A stretch of DNA of 29,348 bases, taken from Sperchopsis tessellata (lineage: Eukaryota > Arthropoda > Insecta > Coleoptera > Hydrophilidae). The notes beneath the pieces were generated by a model. It did not search any database, was not told the DNA's origin, and was given only the letters and a program-made list of their open reading frames with translations. Shown piece after piece: positions 1-9,189 of this stretch. The DNA is taken from contig JAWQRN010000454.1 in the NCBI GenBank assembly GCA_033557685.1, positions 1-29,348 on the forward strand, in the 5' to 3' direction. Both the position numbers and the translations under genes were made by a program. Position 1 is the first letter of the stretch. Each line of letters starts with the position of its first letter.

Positions 1-24
1 TATATATATATATATATATATATA
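1..24. repeat. (TA)n microsatellite
   Basis: The window opens inside an uninterrupted TA dinucleotide run, so its true left end is outside the window. Confidence 0.97.
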
Positions 25-133
25 GACCGAAAAAAATATTCTTAACAGTGAATATATTTTAATGTATAATTCGTGAGCTTTTTGGCTATATATTATAGAT
101 AATCATCCGCTCAATTGTGCAAATCTAATGGCC

Positions 134-181
134 GTAGGTAGCAGTTTATCACTTCCCTTGTGCTCATCAGTATGGACCTAC
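134..181 (-). ncRNA. Hammerhead-ribozyme-like fold, degenerate
   Basis: Read on the minus strand, a 6-bp closing stem (GTAGGT at 176-181 with ACCTAC at 134-139) encloses the conserved hammerhead box CTGATGA (170-164). Next comes a short stem-loop, GCAC-AAGGGAA-GTGA (163-149), and then TAAAC (148-144), where a hammerhead has GAAAC. The order stem I, CUGAUGA, stem II, GAAA-like box, stem I matches a type I hammerhead with a minimal helix III, the form known from Penelope-like retroelements and retrozymes. The catalytic G12 is replaced by U and the first pair of stem II is broken (G against A), so this copy should not cleave. The fold is read by eye. A chance match to the 7-base core is possible, but the stem-core-stem order makes that less likely. 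Confidence 0.4.
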
Positions 182-184
182 CAA

Positions 185-2514
185 AAACACGCTAAAAAAC
201 TGACCACTGTAAAATGAATTAAAACAACTAATTGTAAAAAAAGCTAATATTTATAGAGAAATATCCATCAATTTTGACTCCTCTACTCCATCATTCTAAC
301 TTTTGAAAACGTTTCCGAAGATCAGTGTAAACAGCTTGGCAATTATTTTACAAATCCATCAGACTAAAAATTTAGTTTTCCTGGTATTTAACCTATTCCA
401 TTTACAAATTACTTAAACATATATAGAAACGATAAATTTCCCTATACTAAGTTAATATACAATTCACTTCATCATATACTTTAATGTAAAATATATCCTT
501 CGTCAAACAACTTTATAACCTGAATTTCAAAGCCACACTGTTGGCTGTTGTATTACTAAATACGTCAGAATAGACTCAAATGTCGTTTAATTGTTTTGCA
601 CATTGTTAATGGTAAAGTGCATATTCGTGTCCTCTCCTATGACGTTTATTTGTTAGAGGACCATGCAGTAAACGAACGCATTTGAAGTAGTTAATTCTAT
701 CGTATTTAATTGACATTTTATACACATCAAAAAATGAGCTTTTGAGCACTTCTATATGCTACACTAGAATTAGTTTTAAAAGTAATTAATTTTAAAAAGT
801 CCTGTTTAATGGAGTCATATTATGGCAACCATCTATTGCCGTGGATATTTGAAAAAAATTTTAGAATCTATTTTCGAAAACACTGCATTGTTGTATCCGA
901 ATAAATCTTGATAGGGAAAAAAGGAGAACATGCATTCTAATCTCAGAATAGACCTATTCCGTTAGTATTTCTATCGGACATTATAAGGACCCGAACATGA
1001 ATGTACCCTTTCACAAAACTTGTTTCAGCAGATTTGTTCTATATGCAGACTCCTAAGAACATGTTGATCATTTTTGAAATGTAATTTACTACACTGTCGA
1101 TTAACTCCAAATTTCGTATATGTGCCATTATATTATTATTTTGGGATATATCGATAACCAGAAGTGAAGCTTTTTAGGGAAACTTCTATATAATTGAAAA
1201 GTATTCTACAAGCCGCAATGTTTCAAATAAAAATGTGTGACAAATTTGTCAAATAATCAGGTATCTTATAACATCCTTGTCAACTGTGCTAAGGAATAAA
1301 ATATAAGCGATTAAACTTCTAATTCATTCTAATTAAAACAATATCTTTAACAACTTATTATAGCATAGATATTAAAAGTAGGTTTGTATGTAAAAAAGTG
1401 CTAATAAAAAGTACTGACATTTTTAGAGACCATAGCCTTTCTTTATCAAAAATCTCTCATAATTAAAAAGTTTACTCCATTTAAAAGCTTTCTCATTCAC
1501 GGGATTTTCGCTGTACTTTAGAATTACAAGTTTATTTAAAAGTTGAAACTCCTTTCCAGCACAAATATTTCCAATTGGCTTAAGACCTTTTTATATTTTT
1601 TCTTACACAATCTTTCCGAAGTTGATTTAGTTTTCAGGTAAGATTTCATGTTTAATTTGTATATCATTTTATTCGATGATTAAAATAGAATCTATATTTC
1701 TTGAAAAGTCAATATATAAGTTTCATACTTGTAGAATGTCAGTAATATTATAACGTCTGAATTTAAACATTTGCTTACTTAATCTTTACTTTATGTCTTA
1801 TTCTTTTACTCTTGTTAAGAAGGAAATAATAATTCGAGATCTGTTTCGTAGTTAAAATGTTGGTTATTATTTTCTATTATCAATACAATATACTAGTTGA
1901 TTCGTATAAACTTTTCTTAAAATATTAAAATCTGATTGTTGCCATAATTATTAATCTTAATAATTACAAAAACACAATGAGAAATTTTATTGAATTTTAG
2001 TAGACCTTTTCTATTGTTAATTACAGCCCATCAAACGTTTTCGAGAACTGGCTTGTTTGTCCAATTTCTTCTATTGTAAACTCTCTGCAGTTAAACAAAG
2101 TCGCTAGGTTTTGTATAAGGCTGTTTTACTTATCCACCAGTAGCAATCGCCTTCAAATTATTTTCAATTGAAACAGGATTAATTTTACCAACAATGCTTA
2201 GGTTTCGGGACGATCTTTAATCCATTCAAGTTACAAGGAACTTCCCAAATTCTTGTCTACCTTCTTCAAGAAACTCTAGAGCATATAACATATACTGAAC
2301 AGCAGTGGTCGAAGATTATTATATATTTGGAAAAGACTATATACTACACTGCAATTACATACACTAAAAATAATACAAGATAGAGAAGAAATAAAAATAA
2401 ACAGGATCAGAGAATATCCTATGAAAATCAATATAATTCAACTACTCTATCCAGTCCATTACATATTTATTTTGATATATGACAGATATAAACACACTCT
2501 GTGCCTCTTACATA
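185..2514. other. AT-rich non-coding stretch, no gene seen
   Basis: All six frames are closed at short intervals. I see no RT, transposase or host-protein motif and no RNA gene. Immediately upstream of the LINE at 2515 the sequence (about 2280-2514) may be decayed RT of the same element, but I could not read a convincing motif there. Confidence 0.6.
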
Positions 2515-3180
2515 TACGTAAAATATTTGGGAGTGGAACTTGACCCCAAACTGAACTGGCAATTAATATTCTTAGATTCCTTAGCCATACCAGCCGGGGT
2601 GCTGATAGAAAATCACTACTCCGTTTATACAGAGGTTTGATTCGAACCAGGTTAGACTATGGTTACATTGTTCTCGACTCCGCTGCCATATCTCATTTGC
2701 GTACACTTGACCCCATTCATCACCGTGGTATCCGATTGTCAACTGGTGCTTTTACAACAAGCCCCGTCAGTAGTTGATATGTGGAAAGTGCTGGACAACC
2801 ACTGCAGAATCGTTAACACCTTTTACTTCTTCATTCTTAATAACATAAAATGATATATGCAGACGGTTCGGCAATTGATAATAACGCTGGATTCGATGCT
2901 GTTTATGGGAGTTACTATATCAAAAGAAAATTTCCTAATATATTCTTTAATCTCTATCCCTTACTTTCCCAAACTTATTATATCCCAGATAGCTTAAGTG
3001 CCTAACTTTCTCTTCCAAAATACCTTAATAACCCTTATACAAGACAATATATACTCCTTGCAACAAAAACAAAAGAAAGTAATCTTTATCTGGATTCCCG
3101 ACCATATCGGCCATACACGGAAGGTCACTTATCCACTTACCTTACAACTTCCGACTTAACAATCTCATATAAAGTAAAGC

Positions 3181-3513
3181 TTGGTGGAACAGCTATTCTG
3201 TGAAGTTAAGGTTTATATTAAACCTGGGGTTACATCATCTCAAGGCAAAATATTAAAAGAAGTGGTTCTGGCTAGATTAAGAATAGTACACTGTAGACTA
3301 CCACATTCGTACCTTCTGAATAGACTAAACCCAATCCTGTGCCCAGAATGTAAAGCTATCATTTCTGTTAAACATATCTTAATTGAATGTCCGCTTTATG
3401 CTAAACTTCGACTTTCCTTTGAGCTCCCGAACACTCTCTCCCTGATTCTTCAGAACCAGCAGGGAACCCAAATTGATTATTTCCTTCTTACAAAATTCCA
3501 ACCGGATGAGTAA
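3181..3513 (+). pseudogene. C-terminal RNase H / zinc-knuckle piece of LINE ORF2
   Basis: This is the longest surviving open part of the Jockey-like ORF2, about 110 codons ending at a TAA. It carries the element's ORF2 signature: LARLRIVHCRLPHSYLLNR followed by the knuckle C-x2-C-x7-H-x4-C (CPECKAIISVKHILIECP), then LYAKLR. In intact relatives this tail follows RNase H and probably helps bind the element RNA. There is no genuine start: the nominal first codon is a TTG inside the former RNase H region, and the upstream frame is broken. Not expected to be expressed as a protein. Confidence 0.88.
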
Positions 3514-3726
3514 AGTGTAGCCGAGTTTATAACAATATCTGTATTAATAAGTATTGCAGCTATTTGCTGAATAATTATGGATATAGATCATTTGCAGTAG
3601 TAAAGCTATTTTATATTAGTATCGTTCGCCTTACAACTGTGTGAACCGGGTGCACCGGAAATTTGTTTTTATTTTTTTTGCGCTAATAGCGTAGATGCTG
3701 ATTCGCTTAAAACCCCAACACCGAAT

Positions 3727-3742
3727 CAACCAACCAACCAAC
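3727..3742 (+). repeat. (CAAC)n 3' tail of the LINE
   Basis: Four CAAC units directly follow the GC-richer 3' UTR (GCGCTAATAGCGTAGATGCTG at 3680-3700) and mark the LINE 3' end. Short tandem tails of this kind replace poly(A) in several Jockey-like arthropod families. An exact target-site duplication could not be defined because the 5' end is unclear. Confidence 0.8.
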
Positions 3743-6262
3743 GTAAAATATGTTGTACACACTTGGAAAACAGTATTGAAAGTGTATGTGATTAGCCATG
3801 TCATTCAACCTGTTCTCCTTCCTTGACATACTTTCCATAATATCATGCATAACCGGTGAAGAAATCATATTGTATAATAAACGAAACATTGGACTCTAAA
3901 CGTACTAAAATACTAAGAGATAGAAATATCAGGTAATCTAAAAAAGTGTTTCTTATGACAGTGATAATGGAAAAGTGTTATTAAAAATTTCATGATATTT
4001 TGAGTATGAGAAAGTAGTTTGTGGGGTGCATGATGTAACAATGATATGTAATCTACCATAAATTTGGTAGAATTACGCCTAAATAATTTCGACAAATTTC
4101 GGTTTGGTAAGCAGAATGAAAAAAAAATGACAGGAAGAAAGAAGCAGATGTATTAAAAACACTAAAAATATAAAAAGTATTGCTTGATTAGCGCCAAATA
4201 AACTATTATACTAAAATCTAGTTAAACCAAAACTAATGAACAATACGTATTTTAATGTAATTATAAATGCTCTGAAACTAAGTTTTAAAAAATATCTATT
4301 AGTTAAAAGAGTTATTTATGTTTACCTAAGAGAATCATTAATTGTGTTCGGATCAAGATTACATCGATAATCGAATAAACTTAATCTAAAAACAGGCATT
4401 TTAAAATGGAAGTGTTAGTAGCCAACGAATTTTTTAAGAACAGGATGATGACAGGCTTTTGACGGTGTTCCAAATTGATTTAGGTTTACAGTTCTAGATG
4501 ACAGTTACCTAACAGCACTGTTTCTTTTTAGGTTTGTCCATACAGAAATTATGATTCTAAAGTACATTTTTATGTAATTAGAGGATGTGACTTAAAGACG
4601 AACTGAGCTGATATAAAGAAATACTTTTACATACTCCAAATGAACCTTAAGGTCGTTGCCAATCGAAGGTTTATTACGAAGTTTAGCAGACCCAATGACT
4701 ACGGGTTCATAAAGATAATGCACACATTCTATATTTTTTTTTATATGAGAGTCTGGGTCAGTTGTAAAAGAGTGCTTCAGTGTAAAAAGTGTTTGAATAG
4801 AAACGTAAACTGTTGTTATGTGTTTCTTTCGTAACACATAAAGCAAGTGAGGGATTTCAATATCGAATCAGCAAGAAAGAAATAACATCTCTATCTTTTG
4901 CTACACATGTCTTACTTACTTCTTTATTTTTTGTCTGAGTCGTGTAGCAGTTTCTTCTATTCTTAGTGCTTCTTTTATCTATGTATGTTTACCTAATATA
5001 TTATTTGTACAGAGCTCCTAAACACTGCTTGGCTTATCCGATAATCTACGTTCTTACTCTTCAATTTACACACATATTTTTCGTTTTTGTTAAGCTCTTC
5101 ATTGCTACATATAATGTTGAAGTTAGCGCCAGAACTTCTTGTATCGGATTCACTTATATATAACGCCAAAACTTTACACCCTATTTTTGTATAGTATATG
5201 GCAGAATTTTATCGACGGCCAATTACTGAAATTCAACGAATTCTTTCGTTGCCTTCTGTGTGAGCATATCTAATGATGCGGTATATTTTCAGATAGTTCT
5301 GTTTAGTATAGTAGAAGTTTATTCGACCGCATTGAAGCCATTCCAAACTACTAAAAAATCAAGTTAAGATTCATTCGAAAGGCCCAAAAAAATACATTAT
5401 TTAAGAAATTAAAAAAAAAATGTTACACATATTTTCATATTTCGAGATCAAGATTTATATAAATGTAGTATGGAAACATACTGATTGTACCTAATATTTC
5501 AAAACATACTGCGTGTTTATGAAATGACTCTTAGCATGTTTTCAAGTTGCCAGATTTAAAATGTGACCTATTTATATCAATCAACTGGAAAATTTGGATA
5601 CCTGCATTTGAAACAAAATAAAATATGCATATATTTTAAAATATTTCGCCGTTTGACATTTCGACTATAGATTAGTTATTCATTGTTAGAGTACCCTAAA
5701 ATCTTCAAACAATATTACCCAAATGAGGACATGGCACGCGATCTCATATAGAATTTTACTACCTGTTACAAAGTTTTACTGCATAGTGTTACAAAGGTAT
5801 TATGCAGAGACTTGTGCTATTAATAGAACAGGGAGGTTTAGTGGGGCACTTTCCCACGTGTAATTCATAGCTATAATGACGGTAGTATTATATATCATAC
5901 AAACTTACTGAATCCTCTCTTACATATACACTCAAGGTGAAGGTTTCCTAACTACTACAATTAAAATAGAACAATTTCAGTCGATTTTTTGCATTGTCAT
6001 TTCGTTGAACATCTTTGGATATGAGGTTCAGGATTTTAACCAGTCACATTATTGCACGAACGTTTGCAACTTAGTCATGGAAAATCTAATAGACTACCAG
6101 ACCGCAGGAACTCTTTTCAGTTTAATGCACCGAACTCAATGCACTGCTTACTGCTTGCATCCGCAATTTTTGTCTGCCCCCAATAGCCGCTTTCAAAATA
6201 TCAAGATAATTTCAACTTTTTTCTTCTTGTAAATATAATTAATTTGAATTTACTTTTTACAG
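3743..6262. other. AT-rich non-coding stretch, no gene supported
   Basis: There are short frames at 3707-3889, 3913-4095, 4592-4846, 4640-4834 and 4966-5163, but none has a recognisable motif or a Kozak-like context. A small perfect hairpin (CAACGAA, 4-nt loop, TTCGTTG) lies at 5234-5251. A 75-codon frame at 6005-6232 opens with TTG and is unrecognised. Confidence 0.55.
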
Positions 6263-6529
6263 CTGGTATTTGTTTATGTCGCGCTAGCAGCGTTTCCCGG
6301 CACCTACTGTGTGCCCGTATATTTACATGAATGTTGGATCCCTCTTTTGAAATTTGGGGGAATCCATGCCGTTGGATGTATTATGTTCGGTACTTAATGC
6401 CTGACGTCTAATAGGAGAGCTGGCTTTTAAACCAATTTTTAAGGAAAAAAGTAGCAGTCTATTATTTTCGTAATTAAAGATAATACGTATATAGGCCTTC
6501 CACAAATGTATTACATGAAAGTGGCCAGA

Positions 6530-6555
6530 TTCGACCTACTCAGGTCATTTTCAAG
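6530..6555 (-). ncRNA. Hairpin plus GAA motif in PLE 3' flank
   Basis: On the minus strand, downstream of the GIY-YIG frame, the sequence is CTTGAAAAT, then the hairpin GACCT-GAGT-AGGTC (546-533 within 6500s), then GAATC. The arrangement (TGA box, short stem, GAA box) recalls the hammerhead layout found in PLE pseudo-LTRs, but the CUGAUGA box is not intact. I treat it as a degenerate or divergent relative. The hairpin is certain; the ribozyme reading is inference. Confidence 0.3.
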
Positions 6556-6595
6556 CTAAAAATACATACAAATAGCAATGTATAACAATATTAAA

Positions 6596-6912
6596 AAATA
6601 TAGGATTGGAGGATAGATAATGCGACTCATTGCGTTTTAGGTTGGGATTAGCGTGGAAGTTAAGGAAAAATTCTAGGTTTTCAGCTATGTTCAGTTTATG
6701 GCCCTTGGGGAGTAAATGTAAGACTGTAGGGTTCTCTGGGGCAGGTTTGTGATTACAGAAAACAACATGACTAGCAAAACTGGATCTATCTGAACTATGT
6801 TCTGTACATCGTTCTTTAGATCTAGTATAAAAGGACTGACCCGTTTGGCCGATATAATTGGCACCATATTCACAAAGCAACCTGTAAAACCCACTGCCAG
6901 ATTTACGGCTGG
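6596..6912 (-). pseudogene. GIY-YIG endonuclease domain of PLE, truncated
   Basis: The readable protein begins SGFYRLLCEYGANYIGQTGQ, so both halves of the GIY-YIG signature (here GFY and YIG) are present with normal spacing. SFYTRSKERCTEH follows and supplies the family Arg. Next is FASHVVFCNHKPAPENPTV, matching the PLE pattern FAxHxxxxxH, and then LPKGHKLNIAENLEFFLNF and the terminal NESHYLSSN. The open part is about 109 codons from an internal ATG at 6880, but the domain extends upstream of that codon to about 6912, so the ATG is not the real start. With no upstream RT this is a 5'-truncated copy. The nuclease core itself is surprisingly uninterrupted, which suggests a fairly recent insertion compared with the nearby LINEs. 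Confidence 0.87.
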
Positions 6913-7022
6913 CAGGATCCTCATGACGTACGTACTGAACATAGCTGAAAACCTAGACATTTCCCTTAATTTCCACGTCAATCCCAACCTAAACCTCAAT
7001 GAGTCGCATTATCTGTCCTCAA
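6609..7022. repeat. 86-bp inverted repeat formed by two PLE copies
   Basis: The arm at 6609-6694 is the reverse complement of 6935-7022 with about nine mismatches counted by eye (roughly 90 % identity). The spacer is 240 bp. Both arms encode the same PLE C-terminal peptide, LNIAENL...NESHYLSSN, on opposite strands. A transcript across both arms could fold into a long duplex. Confidence 0.9.
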
Positions 7023-7025
7023 ATC
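6932..7025 (+). mobile_element. Second PLE fragment, opposite orientation
   Basis: The plus strand encodes LNIAENLDISLNFHVNPNLN followed by NESHYLSSN, the extreme C-terminus of the same PLE nuclease ORF as on the minus strand at 6596-6690. It starts abruptly at about 6932, just past the 5' truncation point of the minus copy (about 6912). The two fragments are therefore joined 5' end to 5' end with almost no host DNA between them. Downstream of 7025 the similarity to the other copy stops. Confidence 0.8.
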
Positions 7026-7384
7026 TTCTCTTGTTCCTTGTTCTTCCTGTAGTACCCGCTCCTCAAGAACATCCACAAAATAGCTAATTTCCTTCTAATG
7101 GTGTTTTTATTTTCGTGATTGGTAAATTTTACAGTTTTTTTCAACAATAAGAATACTACATATATTTAACACACTTTACTGCAAGAAATTAATGCACTAG
7201 TTAGTAAGCAGTTTTATTTACAATTTCTATAATATTATTTTGAAATGCCTTGTAAATGATATTTATTTGTCAAACATTCCTTGCTATTTTTTTCTACAGA
7301 ATAAAATAAAAAAAATTAAACAATATGGCATTGGTTGGTAATCTGATTTCAATAGCAGTTGATTCGTGCAAGGTAATACCCATG
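7026..7384. other. Non-coding stretch, no gene seen
   Basis: AT-rich sequence with short homopolymers. The motif AACATCCACAAAATAGC at 7068-7084 resembles AACATCCACAAAACAGC at 21023-21039, so it may belong to an unrecognised dispersed repeat. Nothing else is visible. Confidence 0.45.
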
Positions 7385-7460
7385 ATAATGTTAGAATCAA
7401 TAGCATGGCCAGCACACTCAACCCAATTGCCTGGGACATGCTGTCTGAGAGATCATTCAA
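7385..7460 (+). pseudogene. Tc1/mariner-like transposase scrap
   Basis: Two neighbouring plus frames together spell the signature around the third catalytic residue of Tc1/mariner DDE transposases. WPAHS (7406-7420) comes in one frame, and LNPI (7417-7428) then WDML (7432-7443) in another, compared with the family pattern WPAxSPDLNPIExxWDxL. The break between frames reflects a small deletion that removes the SPD part, and the catalytic E of NPIE is also gone. No terminal inverted repeats were seen, and the rest of the transposase is unreadable. Short matches can be fortuitous, so confidence is moderate. Confidence 0.45.
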
Positions 7461-8999
7461 TCCGAGTCAATAGCATGGAAGAAAAAGAATGACAGGGAAA
7501 AACAATATTCAAATTTGAAGAAACCATTTTTGGTGTTCGTAGAAAAAAGTTTAAACTTAATGGGAAGAATAATTATTTTTAGCAAGTTAAACGAGAGTTT
7601 GACATTTTTGTTAAGTGATACAGTTTCTATATTCTATCCTTCACCCAAAGTAATATATTTTCTTTTTGTAGAAGGGTGTCATAAGAGTTGCAGTTTGGAT
7701 TTTTTTGTTTCATTGTAAACCTTAGTGCCTAGAAAGGGCGCAGAATTATTCCCTTTGGTTTCATACTAGATATATTGTAAAAAATTATATTGTATAAAAT
7801 GTGAATTTTATGGACACAATTTTACATTTTTGAAAGCATTTGAATCACATCAAGTTAAATATAAATTTTTTAATTAGATGAAAATAATCCACATCCGGGA
7901 AGTAATCAATTCCCGCGCTAGTGAGGGTAGTTTCCTTCACCGGTTTTTTGTATGTGTAAACTTATTTTCCATACGCTAGTATAAAAATATCTCATTAAGG
8001 GTGGGGTCAGGACAACTCATTTGAGTAAAAGAATTCATCTTTGTATCTTATAATGTTTCGTTTCTAGATGTAAAAAATGAATCTAGATTTAAATCTAGAT
8101 TAAAACGAAATTTATATAAATATTTAGGCAATCAAATGCTTGTTTACTTGGATGAAAGCATTGAAATTCCCCTCTTTCGTTAGGTTGGCGGTGTTCTTTC
8201 CCTAATAAATTTACCTTTGGGTCGTTTATTCCAGTGAATCCTTTACTGATTCATTGAAAAGCAGCTTTAATCTCGGTCGTTCACGCCATGACCCCATCCA
8301 ATATTATATTGCTGTTATCCATCCACCTCCAGGTTTCCTCTTATTTTTCCAATACTCTACCGAAGCCTTTGCTAGAAGTGCACTGGAAATTTATTAGATG
8401 CAGCGTTTATCGTCTGTCTATAAGCTTATAAAATTGGAAATAAAATTGTTTATCTTCTAAAGTGTCAAGGTGCTAAATTAAATACAAACTTACACTTATT
8501 TGGGAGAATAAGTGTTTTTGAAATTGAAGTGTTCAATATTTGAAATAAGATCTTTTGGCACAATCAGTTTCTTGTGACATATTAGAGGAAGATAACACTG
8601 ATATGACGGAGATATGTATAGACATTAATTTATTTATAAAAAGTATTTTTTGGTGGAGCAGTAGTATATAATGTATAGACGCTTTGAAAAATGTGGCGAT
8701 TGTTCAACAGTGACAAGGACATACTTTCGGGCTGGAGTATCAAATACAAAAATAATATTAAGTATGGAGCTTTCCTTCTTTGTTTTTTTACATCACTTAG
8801 TTTATTTCCTTCCAAATGTGATACCTGAAAATAGTAAATTTAACAACTTTTTTTAAAAATTGTGGTCACAAACAAAATAAAACAGAAACAGAAAATAAAT
8901 TTGCTATTACAAAGTGTTTTTCAGCAAAAGTTGGATTTCAAAATATAATGGTTCTACCCATAAGAGAGTTAAAATTCTTCAAATGTTGACTTAATCTTT
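7461..8999. other. Non-coding stretch, no gene supported
   Basis: Frames at 7515-7718, 8630-8815 and 8671-8856 are short and unrecognised. The part at 8160-8400 is richer in G+C than its surroundings and may be an old unrecognised repeat. A palindrome at 8080-8101 is listed separately. Confidence 0.5.
8055..8110. repeat. Nested palindrome: perfect 22-bp core, imperfect longer arms
   Basis: Positions 8080-8101 form a perfect 22-bp palindrome centred on TTTAAA, with TCTAGA in each half. Outside it, GTTTCGTTTCTAGAT (8055-8069) is the inverted counterpart of ATCTAGATTAAAACGAAA (8093-8110), apart from a four-base difference. The 56-bp region can therefore form more than one hairpin or a cruciform. 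No terminal repeat or transposase context was seen. Confidence 0.85.
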
Positions 9000-9189
9000 A
9001 TACTACAATAATACCATCAATAATAAGCTTTCACTGTCCGTGTCAAGAGATATAGTTAAAATAATTAGCTTAGCTAACACTATGAATGCTTACCTTATTA
9101 GAGTCGCGATCTAGCCTCCAATATATAAGAAAAATGTTAAAAGTTTAGGAATAATTTTTGACGATAACTTATTATGGCAATTTAATATG
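9000..9189 (+). mobile_element. LINE RT thumb scrap, plus strand
   Basis: At 9133-9189 the plus strand reads NVKSLGIIFDDNLLWQFNM then stop. This is the conserved block after the palm of LINE reverse transcriptases (pattern VKxLGxxFDxxLxW). Upstream, NKLSLSVSRD (about 9020-9050) may be the degraded preceding segment, with stops between. Similarity ends abruptly at about 9190, where a minus-strand RT fragment begins. The clade cannot be told from so little. Confidence 0.65.

Larger units (their letters stand above)
2515..3742 (+). mobile_element. Jockey-clade LINE, 5'-truncated and decayed
   Basis: This is the 3' part of a non-LTR retrotransposon. In order it shows: the RT thumb motif YLGVELDPKLNW (2524-2559); the block LYRGLIRTRLDYGYIV then DPIHHRGIRLSTGAFTTSPV (about 2620-2770), highly typical of arthropod Jockey-type ORF2; an RNase H start IYADGSAIDNNAGF (about 2854-2895); the RNase H strand FIWIPDHIGHT (about 3084-3117); and the zinc-knuckle tail (3181-3513). 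Frameshifts and stops separate the blocks, and the stretch between the RT thumb and RNase H is shortened. The palm motif (YADD) and the endonuclease are absent, so this is a 5'-truncated dead copy, as is usual for LINEs. A GC-richer 3' UTR (about 3605-3726) leads into a CAAC repeat tail. The family assignment comes from motif memory, not from a search. Confidence 0.9.
6320..6912 (-). mobile_element. Penelope-like element (PLE), 3' portion
   Basis: On the minus strand the C-terminal GIY-YIG endonuclease of a Penelope-like retroelement runs from about 6912 to 6596. It is followed by a non-coding 3' region to about 6320. PLEs encode an RT fused to a GIY-YIG nuclease and retrotranspose by target-primed reverse transcription. 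Only the nuclease end and 3' flank remain here; the RT is absent. The 3' flank includes a hairpin (6530-6555) and the AT-rich stretch typical of PLE ends. The 6320 boundary is approximate, placed where an ATGTAAAT-like end is reached. A second fragment of the same family faces this one at 6935. Confidence 0.82.

Noticed and set aside
2659..2853. 64-codon frame at 2659-2853
   Set aside because: Shadow frame over the LINE RT block LDYGYIV...DPIHHRGIRLSTGAF, which is read in a different frame.
3680..3705. CTGATTCGC in the Jockey-like 3' UTR as a hammerhead core
   Set aside because: Lacks the CTGATGA box and any GAAA partner. It is part of the LINE's own 3' UTR.
6797..7087. 96-codon plus frame and 102-codon minus frame overlapping the PLE pair
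   Set aside because: Only the final third of the plus frame matches the PLE C-terminus. The rest of both frames reads across the other strand of the GIY-YIG segment.
7600..7718. 67-codon frame at 7515-7718
   Set aside because: Composition is what AT-rich random sequence gives, with no motif and no context.
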